A stretch of DNA of 64,000 bases from Ectocarpus siliculosus (GCA_000310025.1 FN648658.1:2520-66519); one strand, 5' to 3'. Positions 49,514-63,899 are shown, counted from the first letter of the stretch. Notes: a model not told the origin generated them from the letters alone. Program-made: numbers and translations.

Positions 49514-50985
49514 CTGCCAGATCGGGCGCGAAGCAAGCACAGGAACATGTGACCGGTTGCGTGTAGGTCAGATGCGGCGGGAAGGTTGTGCGTCCACCTT
49601 TTATGAGGCATTGAGCGAAACATGTAGGAACTGGGAAGACGGTCACAGCCAGCATCGCACTCCACACGCCCTGCAGTCAGGTTTGGAGGTGCGTATGGCA
49701 GCGTCGGTCTGAAAGGGGGTTCTGGATGGTAAACTCTAGCAGCCCTTCTCTTGTTCGGCGCTTCTGTTCCAAGCAGTTGCCTCCCTGGGTCCGAGAAAGA
49801 GCCTTTTCAACGTTGCAAGACCAACTTCAGACATGTACTCAAGGTGTACGCCTGAGCCTCTGCTGTGGATCACATCAACACCCGCTTTTGGAAAATGAAG
49901 TTTCCACACATCTGCAACCTAAGCTGCATAGACCACATAGACTAAAGTAGTGTAGTACTGTAGATATCCAGACGAGGAGCTTGGATCAACGTGATCGTGT
50001 GCTGGGAAGAGGTAGCCGCAACAACGGTGTGGACACATGTTTTGTCGGGGTACCAATCCCTGAGGGTGTGATCTTTCAAGCTCCACTGCCTCAGGAGTAC
50101 TGCTGCATCTACTAAACGAAAGAGAAAGAGTTGCCAAAGTTGCCGATCAATCCAATCGAGCCCACGTTTGAAAGTTTGAGTTGAAAGCTCCTCAGAAGAT
50201 CAATCCACGCCTTTATATGCATATGTAGCGCCTTTCTACGCAATATCCACACTTGTACATACACCAGGAAGGTGGGCGGCCAAACTTGGGTCATCGGCCC
50301 TGGGGGTTGGTCTACATATGGTATGCATATGCACAACACGAGGGCGCACACCAGCAGCAATAGCAGCATGGATCTTGTCAAGATTATGAGCGCAGGGTGA
50401 GCTTGCTCAACACAGAATACAGCTATTAACAGTACACATAGGGAAAGGCTGATGTTCGATCAAACACATGCGGAGCTTATTCACACTCACTTGTCGCTGC
50501 TCGCTGCCTCATAGGGTGGATTTCCCCGTCCTTATGTCAATGCATCGAGGCCAAAATGCTTTCACCCGGCAACGCCTTCCCCATGGCCATCCCCGGCACC
50601 GGGCGTTGCCCCTGCCTGCAGGCTTTCCTCAGGAAGAGAGAGCCGGCGCGTGATCTTTCGTCAAACCTGTGGATTGTTCGCCTCTCTGAGAATGCAACAC
50701 TCTGGTGAGATACAGCAAGACCGTGACTGACTGTATTGATTAGTCGAGACTGGGTCAAGGGGAGAAGCAGCAGACATAAGCAGCGGCCTACCTAGCCTGG
50801 CCAAGATGTCTGTGGTGTGCTTGCCCCACGTCCATGTTATATTTTTTCTTTTTTACGTGGGGGCACCGTGGTGTAACGAAGCGTTTGGTAGGTACAATGA
50901 ATACATGCCCCGCCGGCCCAGTTCCTCGCCCAGTTCGTGTGCTTGCCCACAGCAGGACACACAGACACCGCTGACCGCCGGACGA
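49514..50985. other. Intergenic region upstream of the ABC transporter
   Basis: It lies between the first recognisable WDR82-like exon (minus) and the ABCC start (plus). The missing N-terminal WDR82 exon and the ABCC promoter would be expected here, but I could identify neither. Short frames only. Confidence 0.4.
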
Positions 50986-53900
50986 ATGGGGTTGTTTGAT
51001 GCGGCGACCGTAGAGTGGTGGGTTCCGGCGAGTTACCTATTGCTGGCTGGAATCGCGGACGTTGCATGGAAGTCTCGGGAAGGAGTCCATGAAGCGGCTG
51101 CCAAATCCAACGACGACACAGACTCGACGAACACCAGCTTGTTGGCCCCGCTCATACATGAAGGTGAGAGACACGCCCCAAATGATCGCTGATCTGTATT
51201 GCAACGAGTAACTCCCTGCATTTTTTGCCTTCGTGCATCGTACGCGTGGCGTGACCTCGCGCCATATCTTCAGTGGTGATGCCGTCAGGGGAGAAAAGCG
51301 CCCGTGCAATACATGCGCCATCGTTGAGGGAGGATGCTGTTTGCTCACAAACATTCACAACTTATTTTTGGCTGCTTTGGCGTGTGGCGTGCTGGGTTCC
51401 CCCCGCCCGTTTGGCCCGTTTCCCCCGCTGGCAGGCGCAGAGAACAGTGACCGTCCTCCCAAGTATAATGTCACAGCGACTGGAGTGTTATGGTCAACCC
51501 TGAGCATATCCTGGGGGCTGTGCATCTACCAGGTATTGCATCGCAGTGTCGCACTATCAAGAGCCAGTTTAGGTTGGGCACCATTTCCAGCCGGTACATG
51601 TACAGCAGCGTCTACAGCAGTAGTGCTAACTGGCATACGTTGTAGCATAGCGTTCCTTGGCTCTCGAGGGACTACAGCAGTTGCTATCGAGGATGTCTCT
51701 AGACGTCGTCGTTTTGATTGCTCACGGCCGGAACGTCGCACGTACGTGGATACGTGGATTATCCGCCAGAGGACCTCGCCTTTGTCAAATTCAACGGATT
51801 TTCGAATGTGACGTTTTGGCGGTAATTTCATCTTGGTCGTTGCTGCTGTGGGCACGTTGCAGGGACCGTACCCCAACCCAACGCTTGCGAGACGGAGAAA
51901 ATTCTGCCCTTTGAAGAGATGGATGTGTTGAGTGCCGGGTTTCGAGAGATGACTTGGAGTGTTCATCTTGGCGTTGTATCCTCGCGCGTCTTGGGAACCA
52001 TATGGTCCTGTTGGCTCTTCGTTGCGAACCACCTACGTCCGTGTCACTCTCTGAAGCAGACCGCAGGACCATACTTGTACACACATGCGGCCTGGAATAC
52101 GCACCCTCTGAACGCAGGAACATGTGCATGCATACATGCAGTCTTCTTCTGGTGGAACACCCCTGAGTTCGTGACACCCGCGGAAAGAGATCTGGCATTT
52201 GTGCGGGACAAACGAGAGAAACGACCCGTACCGCAGGAATATCTCAGAGAGACAGTGTAAATAGTGTAAGGGAGCCGGCCTACGTTAGACCTGAGTGAGG
52301 GGCACAACCAAGCGACATCGACACCAATCACACGGGTGTTGAGCGCCTGGCAACAGCCGGCCGCCGCAGAGGTAGAGCGAGGCAGGGCGGACCAAGCTGA
52401 CGAGGCTGCATGTTTATTTCTGCAGGCTGTGGTGTTACGTTATTCTGTGTCAGGCGGGAAGTTTATGTTTATCCGCCTTTTGCGCGGGCGCCTTTCCGGG
52501 GGGCAATTGCAACTCGTTGGCTCGGTTTGTTTTTTTGCTTTTTTACGAGGTCTCGCACAACTATATTCGTACGTCCGGCAAAGTAGATAGTACGTTTCTT
52601 GGGGAATGAGCAGACGACGAGAAGACAAGAATTGAATAGTCTCCTCTCGTGGCGTGTGATGGACGATTGTTCACCATTTTGATGCCTTGGCCGCACACTA
52701 CTGCTGTGTACATGTGGCGTAAGTAAGCACAAGGCCTCCGTGTATGCATATGGAGTACATATGTAGTTTTTTCTTTTTTATTTGCGCACGGTGCCAGGAC
52801 ATCTCATCCTTGACAGTTGAGGGCCTTTCATGATGGTCATGCTGTCCTGTTGTTTCCGTTGACGTGGTGCGCGTCTTTTTCCCCCGCACGATATTTGCCT
52901 TTGTCCCTGTGCAGAACATACTGCTGCACTGCTGTGTCATGCCCACATCGCCCCTACAGCACAAACAACAATTCTGTGCCGTTCATCAGCGAGAGTTGTA
53001 AATAAAAGATTGATCGTTTCTGACAAAGTTTACGTTTTCCCGGTCGCCCCTTGCCCTTGCACGCCTCAGGGAGTCAGAGCCATCGTGGAGTTGGTACGGC
53101 ACGGCGCCGACACCACCGTGTTCGTCTCATCGACGGTGCTGTGCATCGCTTGGGCCGCCGCCTCGGTCCTCCGCAGCAGGGACCACTGGCGGGAGGCGGC
53201 CAAGGAGCCCTCGATCGGTAGCGACGGGCTCCCGGCCCGCAGGAAGCTTTGGTGGGTGTTCTGGCCGTTCTACAACCTGTCGTTCATGACCGCGCTGGTC
53301 GCGGTTATCGACCGGGCCGGGCACGGCGGGAAGAGCTGGTCCGGGGTTGTCAGCGTCGTGGCGGACGACAGGCTGTGGAACGTGGTCGCCCTTGCACTCG
53401 CCCTGTCCTTCGTGTCGTACTCGGTAGCGAGGGGGGCCGAGGTTACGCTGTGCACCCGGAAGCCGAACGGCGAGTTTACGGCGAGGTTTCTGTCGGCCGG
53501 GCTTTTCTCGTGGTTCTCTCCGGTTATCGACATCGGGCAGAAGAAGCAGCTCGATTTCGATGACCTGCCCATGCCGGTACGGAACGGGTACACACACATG
53601 GCTGTGGTGGATATGTAGCTACTTTTTTTGCAACCAATCAGAACACGGTGCCATTCACTCATCCCATGAAAAAGTTTCGCCGCCAGTACTTTTTCTTCTC
53701 GTACTGTAGAAACCATAAGAGCAGTCGCTGGACTGCCGTCATGTTGACTGCACCGATGATCCTTATCCCAAAGACAGCGTCCGTTCGAGAGGACCCGCAC
53801 GGGCCACGTTTTTTCTTGTCGTGTACGACGGGCACAAGTTTTTAACTCGCACCCCGTACTAATAGCTCCAAAACTCACGCTCGCCATGTTTATGTGCCTC

Positions 53901-56900
53901 GTTTCTCAGATCGATGACGACCTCTCCAGTACCGTGTGGAAAAAGATGGATGAGGCGGACCCTCGCAGCCCTCTCCCGTCCCTCTCTCTTCGCTGCGGCA
54001 AGAAGGAGGAGGGCAAGCGGCGCGGCGAGACTAGTGCGAGGGTGCAGGAGGGGGCGCAAAACGAAGACGGCGGTGCCGCGGCCGCGGCGGTTGTAAAGGA
54101 GTACGGGCTATTGTGGCGCATGTGGAGGGTGACGAAACCGATGGTACGTCGCGGGTGGGAGTTGTCCGTGTCACCTTAGGTCCTCTCCCACACAACACTC
54201 ATCCCATGCTGGACTGACCTATGAGAGAGATGTGTTTCTCTGAACGCCATGGCGATGACAATTTTATCCCTCGCCCGGCTCGTCTCTTCCCTCGTGTTCT
54301 CCGCTGTAGGTGATTTCTCAGGGGCTGTGGCAGCTCGTTGCGACGCTGACGGAGTTCTTGCCGTCCATCGCGATGCAGCAGATCATCGACTTCGTGACCT
54401 CGTACAACAAGGAAGGGGGGCGGGTCACGGGAAGGATCACATTTTTCGTGGTGTTGCTGTTCGTGGGCCCAATCCTGCAGGGCCTGGCGGACGGCAGGAA
54501 CTTCCACATCGGAAGGCGGATCGGCTGCAGGGTGCGCGGGTCGCTCGTGGGATCCATCTTCCGGAAGATGCTCGCCATGGACACGGCTTCTTCGACCTAC
54601 AGCTCGGGGCAGCTGACCAACCTCATGTCCGTGGACGCTCAGAGCGTGCTGGAGTACAGCTGCTACACGCACTTCATCTGGGCGACCAGTCTTCAGGTGC
54701 GTCGTCTGTACAAGCATCGTCTCTTCTTCGTCGTCGTAGCCCATTTCCGCATCAGGGTTTCCCTCCCCTCACTTTCTCCTGTGGCTGCAGCTGTCGCTCC
54801 GGCACGGCAGCAGCAACTTTGCGCTGGTGCTCTCCTTGAACCTTCTGCCGTGCACGCTCCCCAATCCCCCAATCATCGTTACCTAACCGCCTCTCCTTGC
54901 CTGCGAAACAACAAAATCCACGACATCAGATTATCGTGTCCGTTGGGCTTCTGTTCTACGTGTTGGGATCGGCCGCCTTTGGCGGCGTCTTGTTCATGGT
55001 CCTGAGCGTGCCGCTCGGCAAGTACACCACGAAGAAGACGCAGACCTTCCAGAAGGTTCTCATGACGCGGAAGGATGACCGCATGTCTGTCGTTGGAGAA
55101 ACGATGCAGGTGAGGAGAGGGAGGGTTTCCTCTCGTGCTTCGTGGCGCTTCACGACAAGCACCCCGTGTGTGTGGCGCTTGTGTCTTGGCACCAAGTGCG
55201 GTGGTGGCGTCTTGCGAGATGGAAGTTCGTTGGCGGCGGTTGACCCTCTCGTACATTGTCCAGGCCCTTTGATTCCGTATGCCCGGATTATCGAGTCGGG
55301 CCATTTACTAGCGAGTCGGGTAAGTTTATATTTGTGAAATGAGGGAGTCATCCTCGACAGACAGACGTTGGGGGGGATGTAGCGCATCTCCACAAACTGT
55401 CGTCTTTGAGCATGTTCTGACGGTCACGTCCCTGGGCCTTTTTCTGTCGTGACTGGCGCCTCCAGGGCATTCGCATCATCAAGTTGTTTGCGTGGGAGAG
55501 AGATTTCATGTCGAAGATCGACAAGACCCGCCGCAACGAGATGCGGTCGCTTCGCAGCTACATGGTGAGTATTAAATCGCACGTATCGTTTTCGGTGTCT
55601 TCATATCCCGCTGAAGCGTGTCTCCGTTGGTTATCTGTATCAATCCTCGCTTCGAGACACCGTGTCGGTGTCGAAAATGGGGATAGAGTTGTCTATTCCG
55701 ATGCATGGGGCGCACGCTGGTGGGGCACGAAGATCGTGTGTTGGGCCGATTCGTCTTGTTCACCCCGCTCCTCTCGACATCGGCTTGTATCCCAGGTGAT
55801 GATGGCCGGTGTTATCGTGCAGTGGAATTCAGTGACGACCCTGGTGGGCCTGTGCACCTTCTTGTTCCACACGAGGCTGTTGGGGCGAACCCTCACCGCG
55901 TCCCAGGGATTCACGTCTTTGAGCCTCTTCGGCATCCTCCGGTTCCCGCTTCTCGTGCTCCCCGACGTGGTCAACTTCTACCTGCAAGTGAGTAGGCGTT
56001 CGGACAAGTGCTGTGCAAGGGTTGGCACGTATGTGCGGGACAAGCGAGTTGTCTTCGAGGCTCCGATTGTAGCACGGCCGCCGTCCGAGATGCTGCCCCT
56101 CCGAGGGTACGTTTACGGCGACGAAAGTGTTGAGGCCACCTGCTCACTGGTCACGGCAACGCCGTCTCTCTTGGGTGGTTGTGCTGGGGCACCGAAAGTG
56201 GACCAAAGAGGCGGGAAGTGATACCGACAGGGTGGATTAGGCAGGTAGAACATTTTTTAGCCATCTTTGGCAAAGTCGGTGATCGGTCCTGTGGGAGCAA
56301 GGCTCCGTCCTCTCGAGGACGCTTGCTCGATGTTTTTTTAACAACTATTCTATGGCATACACAACAATAATATAGTACGCCTCCGCCCCCCACGTTGTCT
56401 GTTGGAACCGAAGGCCCGCGTGTCCCTGGACCGAATCGAGACGTTCCTGGGACGGAGGGACGTCGAGGGCCAGCCGGTGGACACCGAGTTGACGCGTAGC
56501 GTTCACCTTGCCGGCGGGCCGAGGGCACCGATCGGCGGCCTTCTTGTCCAGAACGGAACTTTCGCGTGGCCCCCATCGGTGAGTGCGTCGTGCCGATCGG
56601 CTGTATTTGTTGTGCGTCTATAATACCTGTTGCTGGTGTTGTCGATTACCCGGAGTACTCCGGAGTAACTCCGGAGCATCTGTTTTATTCGGTCGTTTTG
56701 AGGGGAAGCCGTTGTGTGCGATGCGCTGCTGTCTATTTTAGACACACGCTTGGTTGCTGGACTTCTATTATAGACACCAACATTATCACTCGTCTTTTGC
56801 CTTCTTTTTGGTTCGTCGTTCTGACTTGAAGACTGCTTCCGGCTCTCTCTCACTCTCTCTCCCTCTCTCTCCCCCTCCTATTGGTGCACGTGCGCACGCC

Positions 56901-59900
56901 CCCGGCGTGCCGGTGGCAGGAGAGGGAGAAAGTCTCCAACGACGGAGAAGAAGACGGGCGCGAAGAGGAGAAGCGCAGGAGCTCCGCAGACGACGACGAC
57001 GGCAGCAGCTCCGCGGCCAACACCCCCACGACGTCGCCCACGTCGTCCCTCTGGTCACCCCAAGAGGAGGAGTCCATGACCCTGAGCGATATCACCCTCG
57101 AGGTCAAGCCTGGGGAGCTGGTGTGCGTCTACGGGGCCACCGGGTGCGGCAAGTCGAGCCTGTTGTTGTCGCTCTTGGGCGAGGTTCGCCGCGTCGAGGG
57201 CACCGTGGAGGTGAGAGAGAAGCGACGGTACGGTAAGGGGATCTCTCGGTAGGGGGATCGCTGGCCAGATGTTTTCGCCGCTCTGCGCTGCGCATCCCAA
57301 GTGTGTTGAGTAGCAGGCTCGAGATGGTCCTGATTTTTTCGGGGGGGGGTTGCCACCAGCCTGGGTGGCACCCCCCTGTGCGAGCTTGTTACCACGTTTC
57401 CGCCCAACGCTTCGCAGGCCCGCCGCCTCTAGCCACACCTGTACTGACCATACCCATATTTTTTCGCACCACTTTTTCTTGTCCTACTCGGATCGGCGCT
57501 TTGATTGAAGATAAATGGGACAGTGGCCTACGCCGCACAGCGCGCCTGGATACAGAACGCCACCCTTCGTGACAACGTGCTCTTCGGCTCCCCCTACGAC
57601 CCCGAGCGCTACGACCGGGTTCTATCCGCCTGCGCGCTGACGGCGGACCTCGACCTTCTCGAGGCTGGCGATCAAACTGAAATCGGGGAGAAGGGGTGAG
57701 TACCCTTTTATTCCCGCCTTCACTGTATGTAGATAGTTCCACCAACGTGTGGTTTCGCGGAAAAAGTGTACCGATATCTTTTTTGTTTGTTTTATTGAAG
57801 GTTTTGTGGCAGTCAATAGCAAACCCTCTTTCAAGCAGGACGTGGATGGAGAAAGAATAAGAACACAAGCCTGGTCTTACCCGCTACTGCTGTTATCGCT
57901 CAGAGGAACCGGCAGCCGGAAACACTGCCCGACCTCGGCATCCTCTTGCGTGTTTTAAGTTTGTGTTGTGTGCGATTTGTGTGCCTTCTCTTGTCCGCTG
58001 ATATATTCACCGTAGGCATCTGGTATGGTTTTCTCACCGTCGTCAACACTTTTTGCTTGCCCCATGCGAACTTCCGTTCACCGTCGCCCCCCCCCCCCGC
58101 TGCGACACCCCGTCGCTTCCGTCGCCGTCAAACAATCCGACCACGGACGACAGCATCAACCTCTCCGGCGGGCAGCAGCAGCGGGTGTCTCTGGCCCGCG
58201 CGGTGTACGCCCAGGCGGACGTGTACCTGCTCGACGACGTGCTCTCGGCGGTGGACGCCCACGTCGGGGAGCACATCTTCAAGCACTGCGTCCGCGGGAT
58301 GCTTCGCGACAAGGCGGTGGTTCTGGTGACGCACCAGGTGGGCCACAGCTTTCTCACGATGGAGGGGGGGTGACATGTTGTGTTGTTTTTTGTGTCGTGT
58401 TTTTTCTTTCGGTGTGAAAGATTGGTCTCGCCTGCCCAGAAAACACAGCGTTCACGATTGTCGGTTAGCACGATACCCGGCGTGCTCTTTTGGTCTTTCG
58501 TCTCTGTTGGGCTGTTGGACTCCTCTCTGAAGCAGGTTTGGACGTTTAAACGACGGCAGCCCCCTCTCAAAAGCTGAAGCCCGGCCCCCTCCATGTCGGA
58601 CGTTGCACCATCTTGTCGCTTGCCGGGTACGCACTCAAGAACTTTTCAGCAGATAAGAACTTCATGCCCAACATTATATCCAATGATGTATCAAGACATA
58701 GGAACTTGAGCGCCGTCCGTGAGCCCGGTGAAGAGCCCCTACACTTAACAATCTATAATTCATCGCGAACATTAACATTTGCAGCCTACCACAAGAAGAA
58801 ACCCAGGCTCGGGCCAACTCTATAGGTTCTTAAGTGGGGCCGCTAACTCCATTTGCCCATCGCTTATCCTTTGCTCTGTATTTGGTCCGGAAATGCCTGG
58901 CTGGCTCGTGGTTAGGTTCCCATGACGGCGCGGTACGCGAACCGGGTGGCGCTGATGAGCGTGGACGGACGAATGGTGGAGGTGGGCAATCCCCGGGAGC
59001 TCATGGAAGACGAGAGCTCGCGCCTCTCTGCGCTCATCAACAAGGTGGACGGCTCGTTTAGTTTTTGCTGTTTGGTGTGCGTACGTATGTGTCGTGTTCG
59101 TCGTGACCGACACGCCGCTATTCGACAGGTAGTGTACATACCCGCAGAATAGCAGTTTTTTTGTGTCCGTGTGTACATAGAATCATCGAAGTTTTGCATT
59201 AAGGTCGTGCTTGTAGTACGTACATACGCGTATGTATGTGTTTTTTGTTCGTGGAGAATTTTCGTACAGCAGGTCAGGACGTGCTACGTGTTTAAGAGGG
59301 ACCCATCGAGCCTTGTTGTGGAACCCCAGTTACCCCTCCGCCCTGACGTCGCGGGGTTGCAGGCATGAATACACGCGACTGATTCGATCCTCACGGTTAA
59401 CGTACAGGTTGGTGGTGGCGGGAGGCTAAAGCGGCAGCCCAGCGTGGAGATGGAGACGAGCAGTGCCAGGGTGGAGGCGGGGGTAAACTCTAAGGAGAAG
59501 GCTGAGAAGGAACGCGAGAAGAACCAGCTCGTCAAGGAGGAGTCAAGGTGCGCGTAGTCCTTGTCTTGTCTGCTGTTGTTGTTGTCGCTGCTGACGCTGC
59601 GTCTGTGCTTCGTGAAGCTCGAGTGCGGTGTTGATTGTGGTTTGTGCCCATGTCTCGCCGAACCTGATTGTCTTCCGCACGAAAATGCACTACTATAGCG
59701 TCGGTCTTGTCAGCAGCTAAATAATAGTATTTCTGTGGGCGTGCTGGCGTGTCCAGGTGCTCCGTTGAGTCGAGAGCTGATCATGTTCCTGTCTCTGTCT
59801 CTGTCTCTGTCTCCCTCTATGTCGTCATCTCTGGTTATTTGCACGGTCATACATATCTTTGCCGGTTCCGGTGCCGTTGTTGACGTCCTCATCGCCATCG

Positions 59901-62900
59901 CCATCTCTTTGGCGTTACGTCACGCGTCGCCTCGCCTCGCTTCAGACAAAGGGGCTCTCCCGAATTCGGCATCTACGTGGCCTACTGCAAGGCCGCAGGG
60001 GGGATCTTCGTCTTCGTGGTGAGAGCTGGGCTCACTCGTGATGACAAAGGTTGCCAGCGCTGTGAAGAACCGAAGCAAGCACGCGTGTCGGAGATTATTT
60101 TTCTATGTGTCTGTCCTGGCACAAAACAGGGAGCTTGTTCCACGTGACGAATCGCGCTCCGTTTCCTTCCAGATGTTGGTTTTAGATTGAATTACTCCGT
60201 TACATGACTTGGTTGGCTAACTTGACCTTTTCGCGGCGTGTGACGCGGAATTTTCTTAGCAACTCTTAACCAGAGAGAAAACACCCCGCACTGTTCATAC
60301 GTATCTCGAATGCGAGAACGGGCGAAAATTGAGGGCGATAGTGCGTTGGGCGGTTCATGCCGGAGAGTGAAACGCGTTACTCGGCTTGTAGACGTGTGCC
60401 AAGATATGCTTATGTGAAATGTGTGTGCGTGGTAGGACGCCTTTGAGGCGACTGATCAATATATAGCTCAGACGGGGAGCGTATAGTCCCGTTAATTCGG
60501 CACTGACTGCTGCGTTTTACCTCATCGGGTTTTTCATGGTGCATGGCGTTTCCGTCTCCTGCGCTCGGTGGAATCGAACGGTGAGCGTAGGGGCAAAAAG
60601 TTCGCTGCATCCAGTCGGCTAAATGGCCCATCGCGGTCGCACGACATCCTGTTTTGTCTCACTCTGGATGGATATACCGGACGTTAGAATATTTTCTGGC
60701 AGCAGAGTTGATTCTCGAGAAGCTTTCGCTATTCCCCTATATGCATGCCTGCACACTCTTAAAGCCCTATACCCAACCAACCCCCGCCCTTGCTTGTCCG
60801 CGACGCCTCTCGATGTGCGCTCGCTTTTCCCCTTTCTGTCGGGTGCGAATCCCGCGCGAGCAGATCCCGTATCTGTGCTTCCATGCCTCGTACAACATCT
60901 TGCAGTTCGGGCAGAACCTGCTCTTGTCTCGCTGGGTGGACAAGCTGGAGGCTAACTCCAACGATACCCCCGTGAGTGTAGGGTTGTCATCAAGCACTTA
61001 TTTTTTTTATTCAGCGACAGAGCGTCGTGTATTGCGCTCTGAGCACAAGGTACATTGAACCCCCCCCCCCCTCAGTGTTTGCCATCGGGCTTGGGTTTTC
61101 GTCGCTTGGCAACGACGTCGTAAAACAAGCCGCTCACTTCGTGAGCTTGGCAACCAGGTTACCGCTTTTTTTTTTAGCTTCAAGTTGTTTTTTTTACGGC
61201 ACACATAATGGTGGTCGAGTAGATTGTATTGTGCGGGGTCGAGGACCCTCACTTTGCGCGAAGGGGATGATCGTACCACGTTGTGTCAAATTGGCCAAGC
61301 ATCCTCGAGGCAGTTACACAGTGCTTATAACCGTCTCTGGAAGTGAAAGCACCAGAAAATAAATTATGTCATACGCAGCTGTCATCCGTACGCAAGGAAG
61401 TAAGCACAAGATGCCGAACACCCTTAGCAGGATGCAGCTCACCCTTCATGCGACTCGCTGAATACCTCACGGGGCTTCGCGCTTGGTGATGTGAGAGCCT
61501 GGTCCGGTGAGAATCCGGCGTGCTCCGTCCCGGCTTTGTAGGGACGCGAGGTCAATGGTCTAACGACTACGGCATGCACGACTATGAGCACACACACACA
61601 CACCCCTGCTGCGGAGGCTGCGTTAACGTCCCCCCGCCCTATCGCACCCCACCCGGCTCGCAGGCAATGTGGCAATACATCGGCATCAGCTTCGCCGTGA
61701 TCGCGGCGGTGTTCTGCAGGTGAGGGGATGGGTCTTCCGCGATGCGCCGTGTTCGCAAACCAGCTCGGTGGATAGATACCCTTGTGTAGTTCGTTAGGCT
61801 CCTACTTCTCTAGTTACAGCGAGGAGCGTCCCAACCGACGACCTTGTTTTTCCTAGGCATCGTTAGGTGTTCCAGGCGCACCCCCGCCGCTCCCTTGAGT
61901 CCGCCTTTTCCTTCTCTAAAAGTATGTTTTAGCGGTATATTTTTTTTTTCTTGGGAAGAAAACTTCAAAATTTCCGGCCTCGCGGTGTCTGTTTGTCGTC
62001 GGATAGTCGGTTATTTGGCTTCCGGTCGTCAACGCATGGTTGAGCATATCCTCGCTGGTGACTTGTCTGTCGGCATGCTTGCCCCACGCCGACATCAGCA
62101 GAAACACCCACCGACCCCCCGGCGCAACCTTGCGTTAATTCTGTTCATGACACCAGGTCGCTGGTCCAGAGCCTGGCGTCGTTGAGGGCGTCCACCGCCA
62201 TGCACGACGCCCTGACGAAGAACGTCATGCATGCGCCGGTCGGGTGGTTCGAGCGCACCCCCCTCGGGCGCATCCTCAACCGGTTCAGCTCCGACGTCCA
62301 GGAGGTGGACAAGGAGGTAATGGACGCCATCGGATCCACGCTGGTCTGCCTGTTCTCGGCCCTGTCCATCGTGACCGTCATCGTGTACACGGTGAGAACC
62401 CCCGTTTTATTTTTTCTCTCGCATTTTTTTTTTGCTTCACCGGGGGGGCGGGAGAGTGTTTTGTTGTACTTGGTTTCCTGAGCTTGGGGTTTGCCCAACG
62501 TTCCGCCGGCCACGACTGGGGCAATTTTGTAATTTTGTAATTTCTGCCCTCTTCTCCCTGCGCCGCATGCTTGCTCACGAACAGGATGTCTGCAGAAAAA
62601 TAACTGACTGCTGCGGACATCGGCTTGTTTTGTGGATTTCGTTTGTTTGCATGTTCTACGAGATTGTGCGCGAACGTTTTTGTATATTGTATATACATCC
62701 GCATATTCTCGACACCCTTTTTTGCTGCGTTATGCATCGAAAAGTATCATTTTGTGCATTCGCGAACTTCTGCTCTCATCCCCCGACATTGGTCAGCCCG
62801 AAGGCTCCCCATGCCTTACATGCTGCTGTCACACATATTCACCCCCCCTCTCCGTATCTTCAGGTGCCCTTCTTGATACTGGCGCTCGTGCCGATATCCT

Positions 62901-63713
62901 GCTTGGCGATAGTGCTAGGCCACCGCTACCTGAACGCCAGTCGCGAGCTGAAGCGGCTGGACAGCGTGTCCAAGTCACCCATCTACGCGCACTTCACGGA
63001 GTCTGTCAACGGCGTGTCCACGATGTAAGACTACTACTACTAGATAACCCCATGTGTGTATTACAGCCCGATCTGTACTCCCGAACACTCCCCCCCCCAA
63101 AAAAAAATAAAAATAATACTAAATAAATAAAAGGAAAACACACAAGTCTATGGTAGTCTTTTCGTGCCTAAACCTACAGGGTATACTTCCTTCCGTTCGT
63201 CAACATGGTGTTTTGTCGATTTGCTCCGCGCAACCACCGACTGCTGTTACTCGTGTGTGTCTCGCCGCCGTGATGAAAGAGGAAAGCCCATCGGGGATAT
63301 GCGGTGTAATTTATCTTGGTACCGGCGCGATCTGCCCGTTCCTGCGAAGGAACACGCACTGAATGAATTACGCGTAGATATGAAGCAATGTGTATGTTCG
63401 TGTCTGTTTTGTTGTTTTGTGGGATTGACCTTGTTGACCGACAAGCAGCAGCACGGGAAATGGCACCGTGGTGGTAGGCCGTGCTATTGATGAACCCCCG
63501 TCTCCATTTGCTTTTCTTATTTTCGTTGTGGTGACCATGAGCCGTTCTTTTAATAACCCCCCTCGTTTTTTTTTTTCGTTATGTTAACCGTCCTGCTTGG
63601 GGCGTTTTTGTTTCCAGTCGCGCGTTCGGGGCGCAAGCGAGGTTCGTCGAAGAGAGCTGTCGTCGCGTGGACAAGTGCAACCGCGCGCACTTTTACCTCT
63701 GGGTTAGCAACAG
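50986..63713 (+). CDS. ABCC (MRP)-type ABC transporter, 5' part through start of TMD2
   Basis: MRP-type exporters pump conjugates and organic anions across plasma or vacuolar membranes. Twenty exons are traced: 50986-51163, ~51333-51532, 53070-53576, 53910-54143, 54310-54696, 54930-55109, 55466-55564, 55796-55987, 56414-56578, 56920-57210, 57511-57695, 58154-58337, 58916-59044, 59408-59547, 59946-60018, 60864-60971, 61664-61719, 62157-62391, 62864-63024 and 63618-63713. All phases agree. Landmarks: hydrophobic N-terminal segments (TMD0-like); the MRP entry motif [23 protein letters not shown]1 with [18 protein letters not shown]1 with Walker [11 protein letters not shown]-loop region [19 protein letters not shown], signature LSGGQQQR, Walker B DVYLLDD and H-loop VTHQ; a charged linker; TMD2 with [20 protein letters not shown] and [11 protein letters not shown]. 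An acidic insert ([14 protein letters not shown]) precedes NBD1. NBD2 lies beyond the window. The start codon is the weakest point; an in-frame ATG lies at 50806. Confidence 0.92.
61542..61592 (+). repeat. Short dispersed repeat with tRNA 5'-half-like sequence, copy 3
   Basis: GGACGCGAGGTCAATGGTCT then AACGACTACGGCATG matches the minus-strand units at 47.5 kb and 4.95 kb. It is followed by a short CA repeat. Located in an ABCC intron between the exons ending at 60971 and starting at 61664. Confidence 0.55.
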
Positions 63714-63749
63714 GTGTGCAAACGTCGTTGGTTTTTGCGCAACACCACG

Positions 63750-63899
63750 AGCGAGGCGGTATGGCCTTGCCGTCTTGCGCAAGCTGTGGGCGGCAACACT
63801 GGACCCCAGATTAAAACGTTTCGTATTTATTCTGCTCCAGCAGCTGACGCAGTTTAAGGAAACCCTCGAGCGAAGTCTCGTTGAAGCCAGGGGTCTAGC
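63750..63899 (+). mobile_element. Possible hAT transposase C-terminal fragment
   Basis: In one plus-strand frame the DNA encodes KLWAATLDPRLKRFVF followed by a charged helix (ETLERSLVEARGLALM). hAT transposases carry a conserved (A)xxLDPRxK block before their C-terminal dimerisation helices. It lies in the ABCC intron after the last traced exon. Too short to be sure. Confidence 0.35.
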
